Source: Planktotalea arctica (GTDB taxonomy: Bacteria > Pseudomonadota > Alphaproteobacteria > Rhodobacterales > Rhodobacteraceae). Taken from it: DNA of 64,000 nt. Below are positions 37,807 to 47,518 of this stretch, piece by piece. The translations under genes were made by a program, and so were the position numbers. Each line of letters begins with the position of its first letter. Positions within the stretch are counted from its first letter, which is position 1. The DNA is taken from contig NZ_MUHR01000005.1 in NCBI RefSeq assembly GCF_002105285.1, positions 186,001 to 250,000 of the forward strand. The letters run 5' to 3'. The notes below the pieces were generated by a model, which was not told the origin of the DNA, made no database searches, and worked only from the letters and a program-made list of their open reading frames with translations.

Positions 37807-38907
37807 TCAGCCGATAGTGCCTTGGTTTTCGCCGATCTGGCCACGGTGCAAAAGCAGGTGATCGAGGATCACGCAGGCCATCATCGCCTCTCCTACGGGA
37901 ACCGCGCGGATACCAACGCAGGGGTCGTGACGGCCTTTGGTGATGATTTCGGTGCTCTCGCCTGATTTGGTGATTGTCTTGCGGGTGGTCAGGATGGAGC
38001 TGGTAGGTTTTACAGCGAAACGAATGACGATGTCCTGGCCCGTTGAGATGCCGCCAAGAATACCGCCAGAGTGGTTGGAGCTGTATTCGGGGCCATCAGG
38101 CCCCATGGTGATTTCGTCTGCGTTCAGCTCGCCTGTGAGCATAGCGGCTGACATGCCCTCGCCGATTTCGACGCCTTTGACGGCATTGATGCTCATCATC
38201 GCGGCGGCAAGGTCTGTGTCGAGCTTGCCGTAGACCGGCGCGCCGAGGCCAGCGGGAACGCCGCGCGCGGTGACTTCGATAATGGCGCCAACGGAGCTGC
38301 CTGATTTGCGCAGGCCATCGAGGTAGCCTGCCCAAGTGTGCGCCGCTTTCGCATCAGGGGTCCAGAACGGGTTCTGTTCGATCTGGTCCCAATCGAAGTT
38401 CTCTCGATCAATCTCATGCGCACCCATGCGGGTCATGTAGCCAGTGATTTCTATCTGCGGCGCGAGTCTCGCCAGTGCTGCGCGCGCCAAGCCGCCAGCG
38501 GCAACGCGCGCAGCAGTTTCGCGTGCCGACGAGCGGCCACCCCCACGATAATCGCGGTTTCCGTATTTTTGGTAGTACGTAATGTCCGCATGGCCCGGGC
38601 GGAATTTCTCGATAATGTCGCCATAGTCCTTGGAGCGTTGATCGGTGTTTTCGATCATCAGCTGAACAGGCGTGCCGGTTGTTTTACCCTCGAACGTGCC
38701 GGAGAGGATTTTGACTTTGTCCGCTTCCCGCCGCTGAGTGGTGTATTTGGAGGTGCCCGGTTTGCGTTTATCGAGCCACTGCTGGATCGAACCCTCGTCA
38801 ATCGCCACATTCGGCGGACAGCCATCGACCGTTGCGCCCAATGCAGGCCCATGGCTTTCGCCCCAAGTGGTGACGCGGAAGAGGTGACCGAAGGTGTTTA
38901 GGCTCAT
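37807..38907 (-). CDS. aroC: Chorismate synthase
   Basis: The 366-residue protein has all three chorismate-synthase signatures: [17 protein letters not shown] near the start, [16 protein letters not shown] in the middle, and the late [18 protein letters not shown]. It eliminates phosphate from EPSP using reduced FMN to make chorismate for aromatic amino acids. The length is normal. It is a single gene divergent to the TPP-controlled thi operon and separated from serB by the palindromic element. Confidence 0.97.
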   Translation of the reverse strand: MSLNTFGHLFRVTTWGESHGPALGATVDGCPPNVAIDEGSIQQWLDKRKPGTSKYTTQRREADKVKILSGTFEGKTTGTPVQLMIENTDQRSKDYGDIIEKFRPGHADITYYQKYGNRDYRGGGRSSARETAARVAAGGLARAALARLAPQIEITGYMTRMGAHEIDRENFDWDQIEQNPFWTPDAKAAHTWAGYLDGLRKSGSSVGAIIEVTARGVPAGLGAPVYGKLDTDLAAAMMSINAVKGVEIGEGMSAAMLTGELNADEITMGPDGPEYSSNHSGGILGGISTGQDIVIRFAVKPTSSILTTRKTITKSGESTEIITKGRHDPCVGIRAVPVGEAMMACVILDHLLLHRGQIGENQGTIG

Positions 38908-38998
38908 GGGAAGGCTCCTTTTTCCCCCTGTTACCGAGGCAGCGCGCGGCTCTCAAGGGATTTCGCTGGACATGTTGCTGGGTGCGTCCTACGAACGA

Positions 38999-39083
38999 GG
39001 CACCTCGGGGGGCCAATCTGGCTGAGATACGCGAAAGTGTGACCCGTTGAACCTGAACCGGTTAGGACCGGCGGAGGGAAGGT
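38999..39083 (+). promoter_or_regulatory. TPP riboswitch (THI element)
   Basis: The conserved THI-box parts are present in order: GGGGGCC, CTGAGA (39022-39027), ACCCGTTGAACCTGAACCGG (39042-39061) and TAGGACCGGCGGAGGGAA. It binds thiamine pyrophosphate and lies 58 bp upstream of the thiB ATG. A short direct repeat TATCCAACC occurs twice in the following spacer and the GGAGG ribosome site is just before the ATG, so translational control is the probable mode; no terminator hairpin with T-tract is visible. Confidence 0.95.
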
Positions 39084-39141
39084 CTGGACACACTATATCC
39101 AACCCTATCCAACCGTCCGCCTACATTTATTGGAGGATGCG

Positions 39142-40119
39142 ATGAAGTATCTTGGATGTATTGCGGGTGTTTTTGCAGCGAGTATGGCTACGGCAGAGAC
39201 GCCTGAATTGGTCGTTTACACATACGACAGCTTTGTTTCTGACTGGGGCCCCGGTCCTGCGGTAGAAAAAGCGTTTGAGGCGAAATGCGCCTGTGATTTG
39301 AAATTCGTTGGTGCAGGCGACGGCGCGTCCCTTTTGGCACGCATCAAGCTGGAAGGCGCGCGCACAGAGGCGGATATTGTGCTGGGCCTAGATACGAATC
39401 TGACGGCTGCGGCCACGGCGACGGAGTTGTTTGCGCCCCATTCGGTGAGTGCGGATTACAGCCTGCCGATTGAATGGACGGATGCGAATTTCGTGCCGTT
39501 CGATTGGGGCTATTTCGCGTTTGTTCACAAGGATGATCTGGACGCGCCAACCAACTTCAAAGCGTTGGGCGAGAGTGATCTGAAGATTGTTATCCAGGAT
39601 CCGCGGTCTTCTACACCCGGACTTGGCCTGCTGATGTGGGTGAAGGCGGCGTATGGCGATGAAGCGCCTGCGATCTGGGAAAGCCTGTCAGACAATATCG
39701 TAACCGTGACCAGGGGCTGGTCAGAGGCTTACGGGCTGTTCCTAGAAGGTGAAGCGGATATGGCGTTGTCTTACACGACATCGCCTGCGTATCATTTGAT
39801 TGCCGAAGAGGATGCGGGCTTTGCGGCGGCCGCATTCGAGGAAGGGCATTACTTGCAGATCGAGGTTGCTGGCAAATTGGCAGGTTCGGATCAGCAAGAA
39901 TTGGCGGATCAGTTCCTCGCGTTCATGGTGGGCGAGGGGTTCCAAGCGATCATCCCGACCACCAACTGGATGTATCCGGCGGTCACACCAGCGGATGGGC
40001 TGCCAAAAGGGTTCGACACGCTCGTAACGCCTGTGAAATCCTTGATGGTTCCAGCGGCGGATGCGCCTGCGATCCGCGATGAAGCATTGGCCGAATGGCT
40101 TACCGCGCTCAGCAAATAG
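39142..40119 (+). CDS. thiB: Thiamine ABC transporter substrate-binding protein
   Basis: I start at ATG 39142, which follows TTGGAGGATGCG, rather than the in-frame TTG at 39130; this gives 325 residues. A signal peptide (KYLGCIAGVFAASMATA) is followed by the ThiB-type start ELVVYTYDSFVSDWGPGPAVEKAFE and the aromatic-rich lobe (TRGWSEAYGLFLEGEADMALSYTTSPAYH). It captures thiamine or its phosphates in the periplasm. It overlaps thiP by 25 bp and is governed by the TPP riboswitch. Confidence 0.96.
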   Translation: MKYLGCIAGVFAASMATAETPELVVYTYDSFVSDWGPGPAVEKAFEAKCACDLKFVGAGDGASLLARIKLEGARTEADIVLGLDTNLTAAATATELFAPHSVSADYSLPIEWTDANFVPFDWGYFAFVHKDDLDAPTNFKALGESDLKIVIQDPRSSTPGLGLLMWVKAAYGDEAPAIWESLSDNIVTVTRGWSEAYGLFLEGEADMALSYTTSPAYHLIAEEDAGFAAAAFEEGHYLQIEVAGKLAGSDQQELADQFLAFMVGEGFQAIIPTTNWMYPAVTPADGLPKGFDTLVTPVKSLMVPAADAPAIRDEALAEWLTALSK

Positions 40120-41645
40120 CCCCCCCCATACCTTCGGGTTTCGGGCTTGGGGCAGCAACGCTGGTTGCTGCCCTGATCTTGGGAACTTTGGGTGTGGTCG
40201 CATCCCGGGCGCCCGAGGCTGGACAGCTAGGGCCGAGTGATTGGGCGGCGGTTCGCTTTACTGTTAGCCAAGCTGTGTTGTCTGCGTTCTTGAGTGTTTT
40301 GTTCGCCATTCCCGTTGCACGGGCGCTCAGCCGGCGGCGATTTAGAGGGCGCGGATTGCTCATCACGCTGCTGGGCGCGCCGTTTTTGTTGCCTGTTATT
40401 GTTGCTGTGATGGGACTGCTGGCCGTGTTCGGGCGCTCTGGCTGGGTGTCTCAAGCGCTAGAGCTTTTCGGACTACCGCCGATCCCGATCTACGGGTTTC
40501 ATGGCGTGGTCATCGCGCATGTTTTCTTCAATCTTCCGCTAGCGACGCGGGTTATTCTACAAGGCTGGGCTGGTATTCCTGCGGAGCGGTTTCGCCTGGC
40601 GGCGCAACTCGGGTTTAGCGCGCGCAATGTGGCGCGGCATCTGGAATGGCCGATGTTGAAACGAGCGGTTCCGGGGGCCTTCGCGATCGTATTTGCGATT
40701 TGCCTGTCGAGCTTTGCAGTCGCTTTGACGATGGGCGGTGGCCCGCGCGCGACGACCGTGGAATTGGCAATTTATCAGGCGTTTCGATTTGATTTCGATC
40801 TGGGCAAGGCTGCGTTGTTGGCGTCGATGCAATTGGCTTTGGCAGGCTCTGCGGCGCTCTTGGCGTTATGGATGAGCCAGGGGCAAGGCGGTTTTGGCAA
40901 GGGGTTGGACCGCAGTGTTGAGCGTTGGGACGAGGGATCGCGCATCGTGGATTTTATCGCGATTTTCCTCGCCGTCTTGTTCCTGCTGGTTCCGATGCTT
41001 GCGGTCGGATCGCGTGGATTAGCCGCGTTGCCTGACTTGCCGATGACGGTTTGGGCCTCTGCCTGGATGTCGATCAAAGTGGCGCTGTTGTCTGCTGGTT
41101 TGGCGTTTGCGCTGAGCCTGCCGATTGCGCTCACAGCGGTGCGCTTCGCGTGGATCGAGAGTGTCGGCTTGCTGACAATCGCGGCCTCGCCCTTGGTGAT
41201 CGGGACGGGGCTGTTCATCTTGGTTTTCCCCTTTGCTTCGCCGCAGGACTGGGCGTTTGTTGTGACGGCCTGCGTAAACGCGGTAATGGCGCTGCCCTTC
41301 GCGTTGCGCGTATTGATCCCTGCGGTGCAGGACGTGTGCGAAGGGTATGGGCGGCTATCGCTTTCACTAGGGTTATCGCGCTGGGCGATGCTACGTTTGG
41401 TGATCCTGCCGCGTATTCGCGCGCCTCTGGGCTTTGCAACAGGACTGGCGGCTGCTTTGTCGATGGGCGACCTTGGTGTTGTGGCCCTGTTTGCGGGGAC
41501 TGGCGAGGCAACATTGCCCTTGCAGATTTATCGTTTGATGGGGGCCTACCGAATGGACGCTGCGGCCGGGGCGGCGTTGTTATTGGCGCTACTGTCCTTC
41601 GGGGCGTTTTGGATGTGCGATGCTTGGGGACGGCGAAATGCTTGA
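40095..41645 (+). CDS. thiP: Thiamine ABC transporter permease
   Basis: The 516-residue protein is a fused double permease with about twelve membrane helices and two EAA-type cytoplasmic loops (AAQLGFSARNVARHLEWPMLK and SLSLGLSRWAMLRLVILPRI). This is the normal ThiP architecture. It forms the thiamine channel with ThiB and ThiQ. Its first 25 bases lie inside thiB and its end overlaps thiQ, indicating coupled translation. Confidence 0.95.
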   Translation: MAYRAQQIAPPIPSGFGLGAATLVAALILGTLGVVASRAPEAGQLGPSDWAAVRFTVSQAVLSAFLSVLFAIPVARALSRRRFRGRGLLITLLGAPFLLPVIVAVMGLLAVFGRSGWVSQALELFGLPPIPIYGFHGVVIAHVFFNLPLATRVILQGWAGIPAERFRLAAQLGFSARNVARHLEWPMLKRAVPGAFAIVFAICLSSFAVALTMGGGPRATTVELAIYQAFRFDFDLGKAALLASMQLALAGSAALLALWMSQGQGGFGKGLDRSVERWDEGSRIVDFIAIFLAVLFLLVPMLAVGSRGLAALPDLPMTVWASAWMSIKVALLSAGLAFALSLPIALTAVRFAWIESVGLLTIAASPLVIGTGLFILVFPFASPQDWAFVVTACVNAVMALPFALRVLIPAVQDVCEGYGRLSLSLGLSRWAMLRLVILPRIRAPLGFATGLAAALSMGDLGVVALFAGTGEATLPLQIYRLMGAYRMDAAAGAALLLALLSFGAFWMCDAWGRRNA

Positions 41646-42333
41646 GATGAAAGAAATCGTGCTGAAGCAAGGCACGTTTGAAATGCGCGCTAATTTGGGT
41701 TTGGAGCCGTCTGCGCGTGTGGCTGTGATTGGCCCGTCAGGTGCAGGAAAATCGACGCTGCTGATGGCGCTGGCGGGGTTTTTGACGCCAGTAAACGGAA
41801 GAGTTTATTGGCAAGGTGAAGAGATCACTGGCACGACGCCGAATGTACGACCATTTTCGGTGTTGTTTCAGGACAACAACCTGTTCCCGCATATGACTGT
41901 TGCACAGAACGTTGGTTTGGGACTTCGTCCATCCTTGCTGTTGTCGGCAGAGGAAATCGAGCGCGTGGAGTGTGCTTTGACCTCTGTCGGGCTGGATGGC
42001 ATGGGCGCGCGCAAGCCTGCTGAACTATCAGGTGGCCAGCAAAGCCGCGCCGCGTTGGCGCGCGTGATGGTGCAGAGCAAACCGATGATCCTGCTAGATG
42101 AACCGTTCGCAGCGCTGGGGCCTGCGCTCAAAATCGAAATGCTCGATCTGGTGGCTAGGTTGTGCACTGATACAGGCGCAGGTTTGTTGATGGTGAGCCA
42201 TGACCCGAGCGATGCAAGGCGCATCTGTGAGAGCGCCATTCTGGTTGCTGAGGGGCGCGCGCATGCGCCTGTGGCGACAGATGAATTGCTGCGCAATCCG
42301 CCAGAGGCTTTGCGCGTATATCTAGGCCAATAA
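41638..42333 (+). CDS. thiQ: Thiamine ABC transporter ATP-binding protein
   Basis: In-frame ATGs occur at 41620, 41638 and 41647; I prefer 41638, seven bases after GGGGA, giving 231 residues. Walker A GPSGAGKST, signature ELSGGQQSRAALARV, Walker B ILLDEPFAAL and the MVSHDP switch are intact. It powers thiamine import. It is the last gene of the TPP-controlled operon and is followed at once by a terminator shared with the cytochrome bc1 operon. Confidence 0.94.
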   Translation: MLEMKEIVLKQGTFEMRANLGLEPSARVAVIGPSGAGKSTLLMALAGFLTPVNGRVYWQGEEITGTTPNVRPFSVLFQDNNLFPHMTVAQNVGLGLRPSLLLSAEEIERVECALTSVGLDGMGARKPAELSGGQQSRAALARVMVQSKPMILLDEPFAALGPALKIEMLDLVARLCTDTGAGLLMVSHDPSDARRICESAILVAEGRAHAPVATDELLRNPPEALRVYLGQ

Positions 42334-42334
42334 A

Positions 42335-42367
42335 AAACCCCTGCCGGATTGCTCTGACAGGGGTTTC
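42335..42367. terminator. Bidirectional terminator between thiQ and petC
   Basis: AAACCCCTG (42335-42343) and CAGGGGTTT (42358-42366) form a 9-bp perfect stem whose A- and T-ends supply a short U-tract in either direction. It lies just after the thiQ stop and 27 bp past the end of the convergent petC gene, so it probably serves both operons. Confidence 0.85.
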
Positions 42368-42393
42368 GTATTGCTAGCCGTGTCGGATGGAAC

Positions 42394-43191
42394 TTACGTT
42401 TCCTTACGACCCTTGGCTTTGACGGGCGCCCAGATTTTCTTGTTCGTCAGGTAGAGCAGAACAGAGAGAACTGTCAGGAAGAAGACCGAAACGAAACCGG
42501 CCTGCTTGCGTGCCATCAACTTAGGCTCCGCCGTCCACATCAGAAAGGCCGCAACGTCCTCGGACATGTTGTACAGATCGTTAGAATGACCGTCTGCAAA
42601 TTCCACTTGCTCGTCCGACAAAGGAGGCGCCATAGAAATCCAGCCGCCCGGGAAGGCTTTGTTCTCGTACAGAACTGTGCCTGCCTCTTCCTTTTCCTCG
42701 CCCGTGTAACCCGTGAGCAAGGAAGCGATGTATTCAGAGCCGCCCATGCCTTTGAAAAGCTGGTTCAGACCTGTGCCGTAGGGGCCGTGAAAACCTGCAC
42801 GCGCCTTGGCCATCAAGGATAGGTCAGGTGCTCCGGCTCCGGTGTTGGCGGGAAAGTGATCCACGGGTGTGGCCGCGCGGAAATCTTCCAAAGCCTCGTC
42901 GTAGACTTCGAAATTCTGCTCTGCATAGGCGCGAACCTGATCTGCGGGCAGGTGAGGTCCGCCCTTGTCAGCGAGTGTGCGCAGAGGAACGTATTTCAGA
43001 CCATGACATGCAGCGCAGGCTTCGGTGTAGACCTGAAGGCCGCGCTGAAGCTGGTTCTGGTCAAACTTGCCGAATGGGCCCTCGAAAGAGAAATCGAAGT
43101 TTGTGATTTCCGTGTCATAGCTCCCCGCCGCAAATGCGCCGGAGGTCAGGGCTAGGGCTGTGACAGCCGCGATGCTGAGTGATTTAAGCAT
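42394..43191 (-). CDS. petC: Cytochrome c1 of the bc1 complex
   Basis: The 265-residue protein has a signal peptide of about 22 residues, the heme c attachment site CAACH (Cys59, Cys62, His63) and a C-terminal membrane anchor ([22 protein letters not shown]). The axial methionine probably lies in the WISMAPPL segment. It passes electrons from the Rieske centre to cytochrome c in the periplasm. It is the last gene of petA-petB-petC, 15 bp behind petB. Confidence 0.96.
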   Translation of the reverse strand: MLKSLSIAAVTALALTSGAFAAGSYDTEITNFDFSFEGPFGKFDQNQLQRGLQVYTEACAACHGLKYVPLRTLADKGGPHLPADQVRAYAEQNFEVYDEALEDFRAATPVDHFPANTGAGAPDLSLMAKARAGFHGPYGTGLNQLFKGMGGSEYIASLLTGYTGEEKEEAGTVLYENKAFPGGWISMAPPLSDEQVEFADGHSNDLYNMSEDVAAFLMWTAEPKLMARKQAGFVSVFFLTVLSVLLYLTNKKIWAPVKAKGRKET

Positions 43192-43206
43192 TGTCCTCAG
43201 TCCTTT

Positions 43207-44532
43207 CTATTCAGCCGGTGTCGTGTCGGACTTGCCGTAGTGGGAGGCAAAGTCTTCTTCGATGGTGGCAGGCTGTGGCAGTGGTTTTTCGATCACGCCC
43301 AAGAGTGGCAGGATTACCAGGAAGTAGGCGAACCAATAGGCCGAGGCGATGAGCGAGAAGGTGGCGTAGGGCTCTTCCGCTGGCATGGCACCAAGCCACA
43401 TCAACACGATGAAATCGACGACAAGAAGTCCGAACCACCACTTGAACATGGGGCGGTAGCGACCCGAGCGCACCGAGGATGTATCGAGCCAAGGGGCTAG
43501 AGCCATCACGATGATCGCACCGAACATCGCAAGCACGCCGAAGAATTTCGCATCTACAATACCGCCGGTGAGGAACTCAACTGCGATTACGACCCAGACC
43601 TCTGAGGTGAAGGCACGCAGGATCGCGTAGAACGGCAGGAAGTACCATTCCGGAACGATATGCGCAGGCGTCACCAGGGCGTTTGCTTCGATGTAGTTAT
43701 CCGGGTGACCCAAATAGTTTGGCATAAAGCCGACGATCGCGAAGAAGACGACTAGAATCACCGCAAGGGCGAAGAGGTCTTTCATCACGAAGTAGGGCCA
43801 GAACGGTAGAGTGTCTTTTTCCGCTTCTGCCTTGGACGTGCGGCGCACTTCGACACCTGTTGGGTTGTTGTTGCCCGTGGTGTGGAACGCCCAGATGTGA
43901 ACAATCACCAAACCGGCAATCACAAAGGGGAGCAAATAGTGCAGCGAGAAGAAGCGGTTCAGCGTAGCGTTATCGACGGCAGGACCGCCAAGCAACAACG
44001 TCTGGATCGATTCGCCGATGAACGGGATAGCGCCGAACAGGCCGGTGATCACGGTCGCACCCCAGAAGGACATTTGTCCCCAAGGCAGAACGTAACCCAT
44101 AAAGCCAGCGCCCATCATCAGAACGAAGATAAGCATGCCAATGATCCATGTGATCTCGCGCGGGGCTTTGTAGGAGCCGTAATAAAGACCGCGGAAGATG
44201 TGCGCATAGACCGCAACGAAGAACAGCGAAGCGCCATTCTGGTGCAGATAGCGTAGCATATGGCCGCCGTTGACGTTGCGCATGATATGCTCAACCGAAG
44301 CGAAAGCCATGTCCACGTGCGGCGTGTAGTGCATCGCTAGGATGACGCCGGTGATGATCTGCATCGCAAGGCAAAAGGTCAGAATGATACCCCAGATCCA
44401 CATCCAGTTCAGGTTCTTGGGTGTGGGGGCCATGATTGTATCATAGAGCAAGCCGACGATGGGCAAGCGGGAGTGAACCCACTTTTGGCCTTTTGTCTTC
44501 GGCTCGTAATGGTCGTGAGGAATTCCAGACAT
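43207..44532 (-). CDS. petB: Cytochrome b of the bc1 complex
   Basis: The 441-residue protein has eight membrane helices. The four heme-binding histidines lie in helices B and D ([22 protein letters not shown]... and the [21 protein letters not shown] region), and the quinol-site PEWY motif is present ([16 protein letters not shown]). It carries hemes bL and bH and both quinone sites. It stands between the Rieske and c1 genes in the standard alphaproteobacterial operon. Confidence 0.97.
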   Translation of the reverse strand: MSGIPHDHYEPKTKGQKWVHSRLPIVGLLYDTIMAPTPKNLNWMWIWGIILTFCLAMQIITGVILAMHYTPHVDMAFASVEHIMRNVNGGHMLRYLHQNGASLFFVAVYAHIFRGLYYGSYKAPREITWIIGMLIFVLMMGAGFMGYVLPWGQMSFWGATVITGLFGAIPFIGESIQTLLLGGPAVDNATLNRFFSLHYLLPFVIAGLVIVHIWAFHTTGNNNPTGVEVRRTSKAEAEKDTLPFWPYFVMKDLFALAVILVVFFAIVGFMPNYLGHPDNYIEANALVTPAHIVPEWYFLPFYAILRAFTSEVWVVIAVEFLTGGIVDAKFFGVLAMFGAIIVMALAPWLDTSSVRSGRYRPMFKWWFGLLVVDFIVLMWLGAMPAEEPYATFSLIASAYWFAYFLVILPLLGVIEKPLPQPATIEEDFASHYGKSDTTPAE

Positions 44533-44547
44533 CTCTAAGTCTCTCCC

Positions 44548-45126
44548 TTAACCGAGTTTAATTGTTGTGGCATCGACGAATTCCGCAGGCGGAATCGGCA
44601 GGTTCGTAGGCGCTGGGCCCTTACGAATCCGCCCCGACGTGTCGTAGTGCGAGCCGTGGCACGGGCAGAACCAACCGTGGTAGTCGCCAGCGCCATCACC
44701 GAGCGGAACGCAGCCGAGGTGTGTGCAAACGCCCATCATGACGAGCCATTCACCAGCCAATTCAGTCTCTGGCGGCACTAGAAAGCGGTTGTCGTCCGCG
44801 CCGTCGCCGCCGTTTGGCAGGTTCGCGTTGCGAGCGTCGTTGTCGATCAGAGCGGCAAGATCAACGGCATTCGCCTCTTCGATCTCCGTTTCGGTGCGGC
44901 GACGAATGAACACCGGCTTGCCGAGCCACTTTACCGTGATCTGCGTGCCTGGCACGACATCGGTGATATCGACCTGGATCGAGGACAAGGCCCTCACATC
45001 GGCAGAGGGGTTCATTTGATTGACGAGGGGCCAAATGGCGGCACCTGCCGTTACTGCGCCGGCACTTGCTGTCGCATAATAGAGGAAATCCCTCCGGGTG
45101 CCTTCATGGTCGTCTGCGTGGGACAC
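44548..45126 (-). CDS. petA: Rieske iron-sulfur subunit of the bc1 complex
   Basis: The 192-residue protein has a twin-arginine-type anchor near the start ([21 protein letters not shown]) and the 2Fe-2S ligands in CTHLGC (Cys134, His136) and CPCHGSHYD (Cys154, His157), with Cys139 and Cys156 placed for the usual disulfide. It takes electrons from quinol and hands them to cytochrome c1. It is the first gene of the bc1 operon. About 250 bp of non-coding DNA lies upstream. Confidence 0.97.
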   Translation of the reverse strand: MSHADDHEGTRRDFLYYATASAGAVTAGAAIWPLVNQMNPSADVRALSSIQVDITDVVPGTQITVKWLGKPVFIRRRTETEIEEANAVDLAALIDNDARNANLPNGGDGADDNRFLVPPETELAGEWLVMMGVCTHLGCVPLGDGAGDYHGWFCPCHGSHYDTSGRIRKGPAPTNLPIPPAEFVDATTIKLG

Positions 45127-45377
45127 GAGGTTCTCTCCATATCTGGGCCGCCAAGCAAAATTCAGGTCGGCAAATACGTGTCAGACCGCAAGGAAATCTC
45201 ACGGCCGGTTCGGTGCGGTTATTAGCGCCACCTATCGCGCCCGTCCAGCAAGCAAAGCACTGGATTGTAATTAGCGCCGATGTGTCGCGGTTGAGAAGCC
45301 ACACTTGGCACCCTATACCTCAGTGCAACCCGACCGAAAACCACCCTTGACGCGTTTGCTACCGAATTGGAGTTTCC
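45127..45377. other. Intergenic region between petA and the outer-membrane protein gene
   Basis: This 251-bp divergent region must hold the promoters of the bc1 operon and of the barrel gene. I see no convincing -35/-10 pair, palindrome or small gene in it; a TTGACG at about 45347 is the only -35-like word toward the barrel gene. Confidence 0.4.
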
Positions 45378-46037
45378 ATGCGCAAAACCCTGTCTTTCTT
45401 GGCCGCATTTGCCATTCCGTTCCTGTCCCAGCCTGCTTTCGCAGAAATGGAGCTGAGCATTTATGGCGGCACGCAAAGTGCGCCGCACAGCCGTGTGAGC
45501 GGAAAATACCCCGGAACAGGCGCAAATTACGACGCTTTGATCGGCTGGGAAGGCAAAAGCACGGCCCCTCCCCCCTATTACGGTGCCCGCGCGACATGGT
45601 GGCACCGCCCTGATCTGGGATTCGGCGTGGAGCTGACCCATGCCAAAGTATACGCGCCTGTCGCCGAGCGCTCTGCGCTTGGCTTTACGCGTATGGAGTT
45701 CACGGATGGGCACAACATCCTGACCTTTAACGTCACGAAGCGTTGGAACGATCGATTCGGTAACTTCACGCCCTACACGGGCGCGGGTATCGGTGTCGCG
45801 ATCCCCCACGTGGACGTCACATCCGCGAACGGGCATCGCAGTTATGGCTATCAAGTGACCGGCCCCGCGATGCGCCTCACGGCAGGTGCCAAATATGATC
45901 TCAGCGACAGCTGGGCGTTGTTCGGGGAATACCAGTTCACCTATTCCTCAAACAAAGCCGCACTGCCCGCGGGCGGAAGCCTGAGCACGGATATCATCAC
46001 CAACGCGATAAACTTCGGCATCAGCTACAGCTTTTAA
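45378..46037 (+). CDS. Outer-membrane beta-barrel protein
   Basis: The 219-residue protein has a signal peptide (RKTLSFLAAFAIPFLSQPAFA) and a mature part of alternating hydrophobic strands ending in a C-terminal phenylalanine (NAINFGISYSF), the outer-membrane assembly signal. The PYTGAGIGVAIPHVDV and LTAGAKYDLSDSWALFGEYQF stretches fit eight-stranded OmpA/OmpW-like barrels. No peptidoglycan-binding domain is present. Function is unknown. It is a single gene divergent to the bc1 operon. Confidence 0.8.
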   Translation: MRKTLSFLAAFAIPFLSQPAFAEMELSIYGGTQSAPHSRVSGKYPGTGANYDALIGWEGKSTAPPPYYGARATWWHRPDLGFGVELTHAKVYAPVAERSALGFTRMEFTDGHNILTFNVTKRWNDRFGNFTPYTGAGIGVAIPHVDVTSANGHRSYGYQVTGPAMRLTAGAKYDLSDSWALFGEYQFTYSSNKAALPAGGSLSTDIITNAINFGISYSF

Positions 46038-46164
46038 AGCCATGCGCCGAGCCTCTCCTTCTTTGAGTGGGGCGCAGGTTTATGTGCTATTTTGATCAAT
46101 AGATGCTCTTCATGCGCGAGCAGACAGGGTTGTGGTGGTTTAGCAAGATGCAGGCGAAAAGGGC

Positions 46165-46776
46165 CTAGCCCTCCGGAGGGCGAGTGGCTTGCATCGCACT
46201 GCGCTCGCTGAAATTCGCATGCCACGTGGCCAATGTGTCATTGCCCTTGCGCCAATCGCGATGGCCATGGCGAAAATCAACGTAGCCAAGAGCGCAGGCG
46301 ACGGCGATCTGCCCCATGTCCAAAGGCCCAGCAAGATGGCTCATCCAGCGCGTGTTGAGCGCCGCACAGGCCGAGGTGATCTTGCCGAACTGCGCGTCGA
46401 CAAATTCCTCCATGCGCAACGCTTCGGGGCGCAGCCGCCCCTCGTAGGTCATCAGCAAGGCAGCATCCATGATCCCGTCGCCTGTTGCCTCGAGCGTTAG
46501 CGTCTCCCAGTGGCGGTTGCCGCTCGGGTATAATTTACCTCCCGCGCGCGCATCAAGGAAGGCGCAGATCACGCGGCTATCATACAACGTTGCACCATCG
46601 GGGCGTTCGAGTGCTGGAATTTTGCCAAGGGGATTTTTCTGGACAGTTTCCGGGTTAGGTGCGAGCGGCGTGCCGGATCCCCCGATCAGTTCGACATCTT
46701 CAAGCTGACCTGTTTCGTGCAGCAGGACGAGAACCTTGCGCGCATAGGGCGAAGCGGGGCTGTAGGCGAGTTTCAT
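46165..46776 (-). CDS. Glutathione S-transferase family protein
   Basis: The 203-residue protein has the GST thioredoxin-like N-domain (MKLAYSPASPYARKVLVLLHE with the catalytic-position Ser, then KIPALERPDGATLYDSRVICAFLD, where the cis-proline and the glutathione-binding Asp-Ser are seen) and an all-helical C-domain. It may conjugate or reduce electrophiles; substrate unknown. It lies 27 bp downstream of the PaiB-like gene on the same strand. Confidence 0.9.
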   Translation of the reverse strand: MKLAYSPASPYARKVLVLLHETGQLEDVELIGGSGTPLAPNPETVQKNPLGKIPALERPDGATLYDSRVICAFLDARAGGKLYPSGNRHWETLTLEATGDGIMDAALLMTYEGRLRPEALRMEEFVDAQFGKITSACAALNTRWMSHLAGPLDMGQIAVACALGYVDFRHGHRDWRKGNDTLATWHANFSERSAMQATRPPEG

Positions 46777-46803
46777 AAGCGGCGTCCTTTTTCGGGGTTA
46801 GCG

Positions 46804-47427
46804 CTATGATGGCGGAGTTTGCATCCAATCTGCAAGAGTTGATGTACCGCTGCCAAGGCCGTGCTGCGCAACATGGCTGGCGGCTGCGGTGCGAACATGC
46901 TCGGGTTTGTTTTGACCCAGCTTCCACGTGCTTTGCATATCGGTGATGGCAAAGCGTATCGGTACGATTGCGCGCATCATCTTTTCCATGATGCCTTCGC
47001 TCATCTTCTCTGCGGTCCATGGGGTTTTTGGCAGCAGTCGGTTTTCAAAATGTGCGCTTTGATAAGCGAGCAGGTTATGCAGGGCCGCATCAGGCATCAA
47101 TTCGATCTGTCCCGTGAAAACCACAGAGACATAGTTCCACGTCGGCACTTGGTCAGCAGCTTCGTACCAATCGGGCGAGATGTAGCTGTCCGGCCCCATC
47201 ACGCTTAGCGCCGCGTCGAGCGGCCCGTCCTTCAAGCGCCTCGCAATGGGATTGGAGCGCACCAGATGCAATCCCGCATGGGTGGCACAGTCGCTCAGCA
47301 GGAAGGGGATATGTGCGAGCAAGGGCGTCGCGGTGCCATTCACGGCAAGCGTTCCAAAGCTGCGCGCGCGAGAAAGTGTGAGGCTGTGCTCGGCATCAGT
47401 GCCGCGGAAAACAGGGTTTGGGTGCAT
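46804..47427 (-). CDS. FMN-binding negative transcriptional regulator (PaiB family)
   Basis: The 207-residue protein begins MHPNPVFRGTDAEHSL, close to the typical PaiB start, and has the split-barrel segment HIPFLLSD and the conserved YISPDWYEAADQVPTWNYVSV. PaiB proteins bind flavin and were named as repressors of protease and sporulation genes in Bacillus; their role in alphaproteobacteria is unclear. It is probably cotranscribed with the GST gene. Confidence 0.9.
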   Translation of the reverse strand: MHPNPVFRGTDAEHSLTLSRARSFGTLAVNGTATPLLAHIPFLLSDCATHAGLHLVRSNPIARRLKDGPLDAALSVMGPDSYISPDWYEAADQVPTWNYVSVVFTGQIELMPDAALHNLLAYQSAHFENRLLPKTPWTAEKMSEGIMEKMMRAIVPIRFAITDMQSTWKLGQNKPEHVRTAAASHVAQHGLGSGTSTLADWMQTPPS

Positions 47428-47479
47428 GGTGTCCGCCAGTTGAGATCGGGAGCAGGAAAAGTCTTAAGGAAGGCCTTTG

Positions 47480-47502
47480 CAATTCTTTTCGCAAAAGAAT
47501 TG
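47480..47502. repeat. AT-rich perfect palindrome downstream of mtaB
   Basis: CAATTCTTTT-CGC-AAAAGAATTG has 10-bp perfect arms. It lies 17 bp past the stop of mtaB and upstream of the PaiB-like gene on the same strand. There is no following T-run beyond the arm itself, so it may be a weak terminator, an RNA-end stabiliser or a repeated intergenic element. Confidence 0.6.
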
Positions 47503-47518
47503 TACCTCTTGGCTGGCC

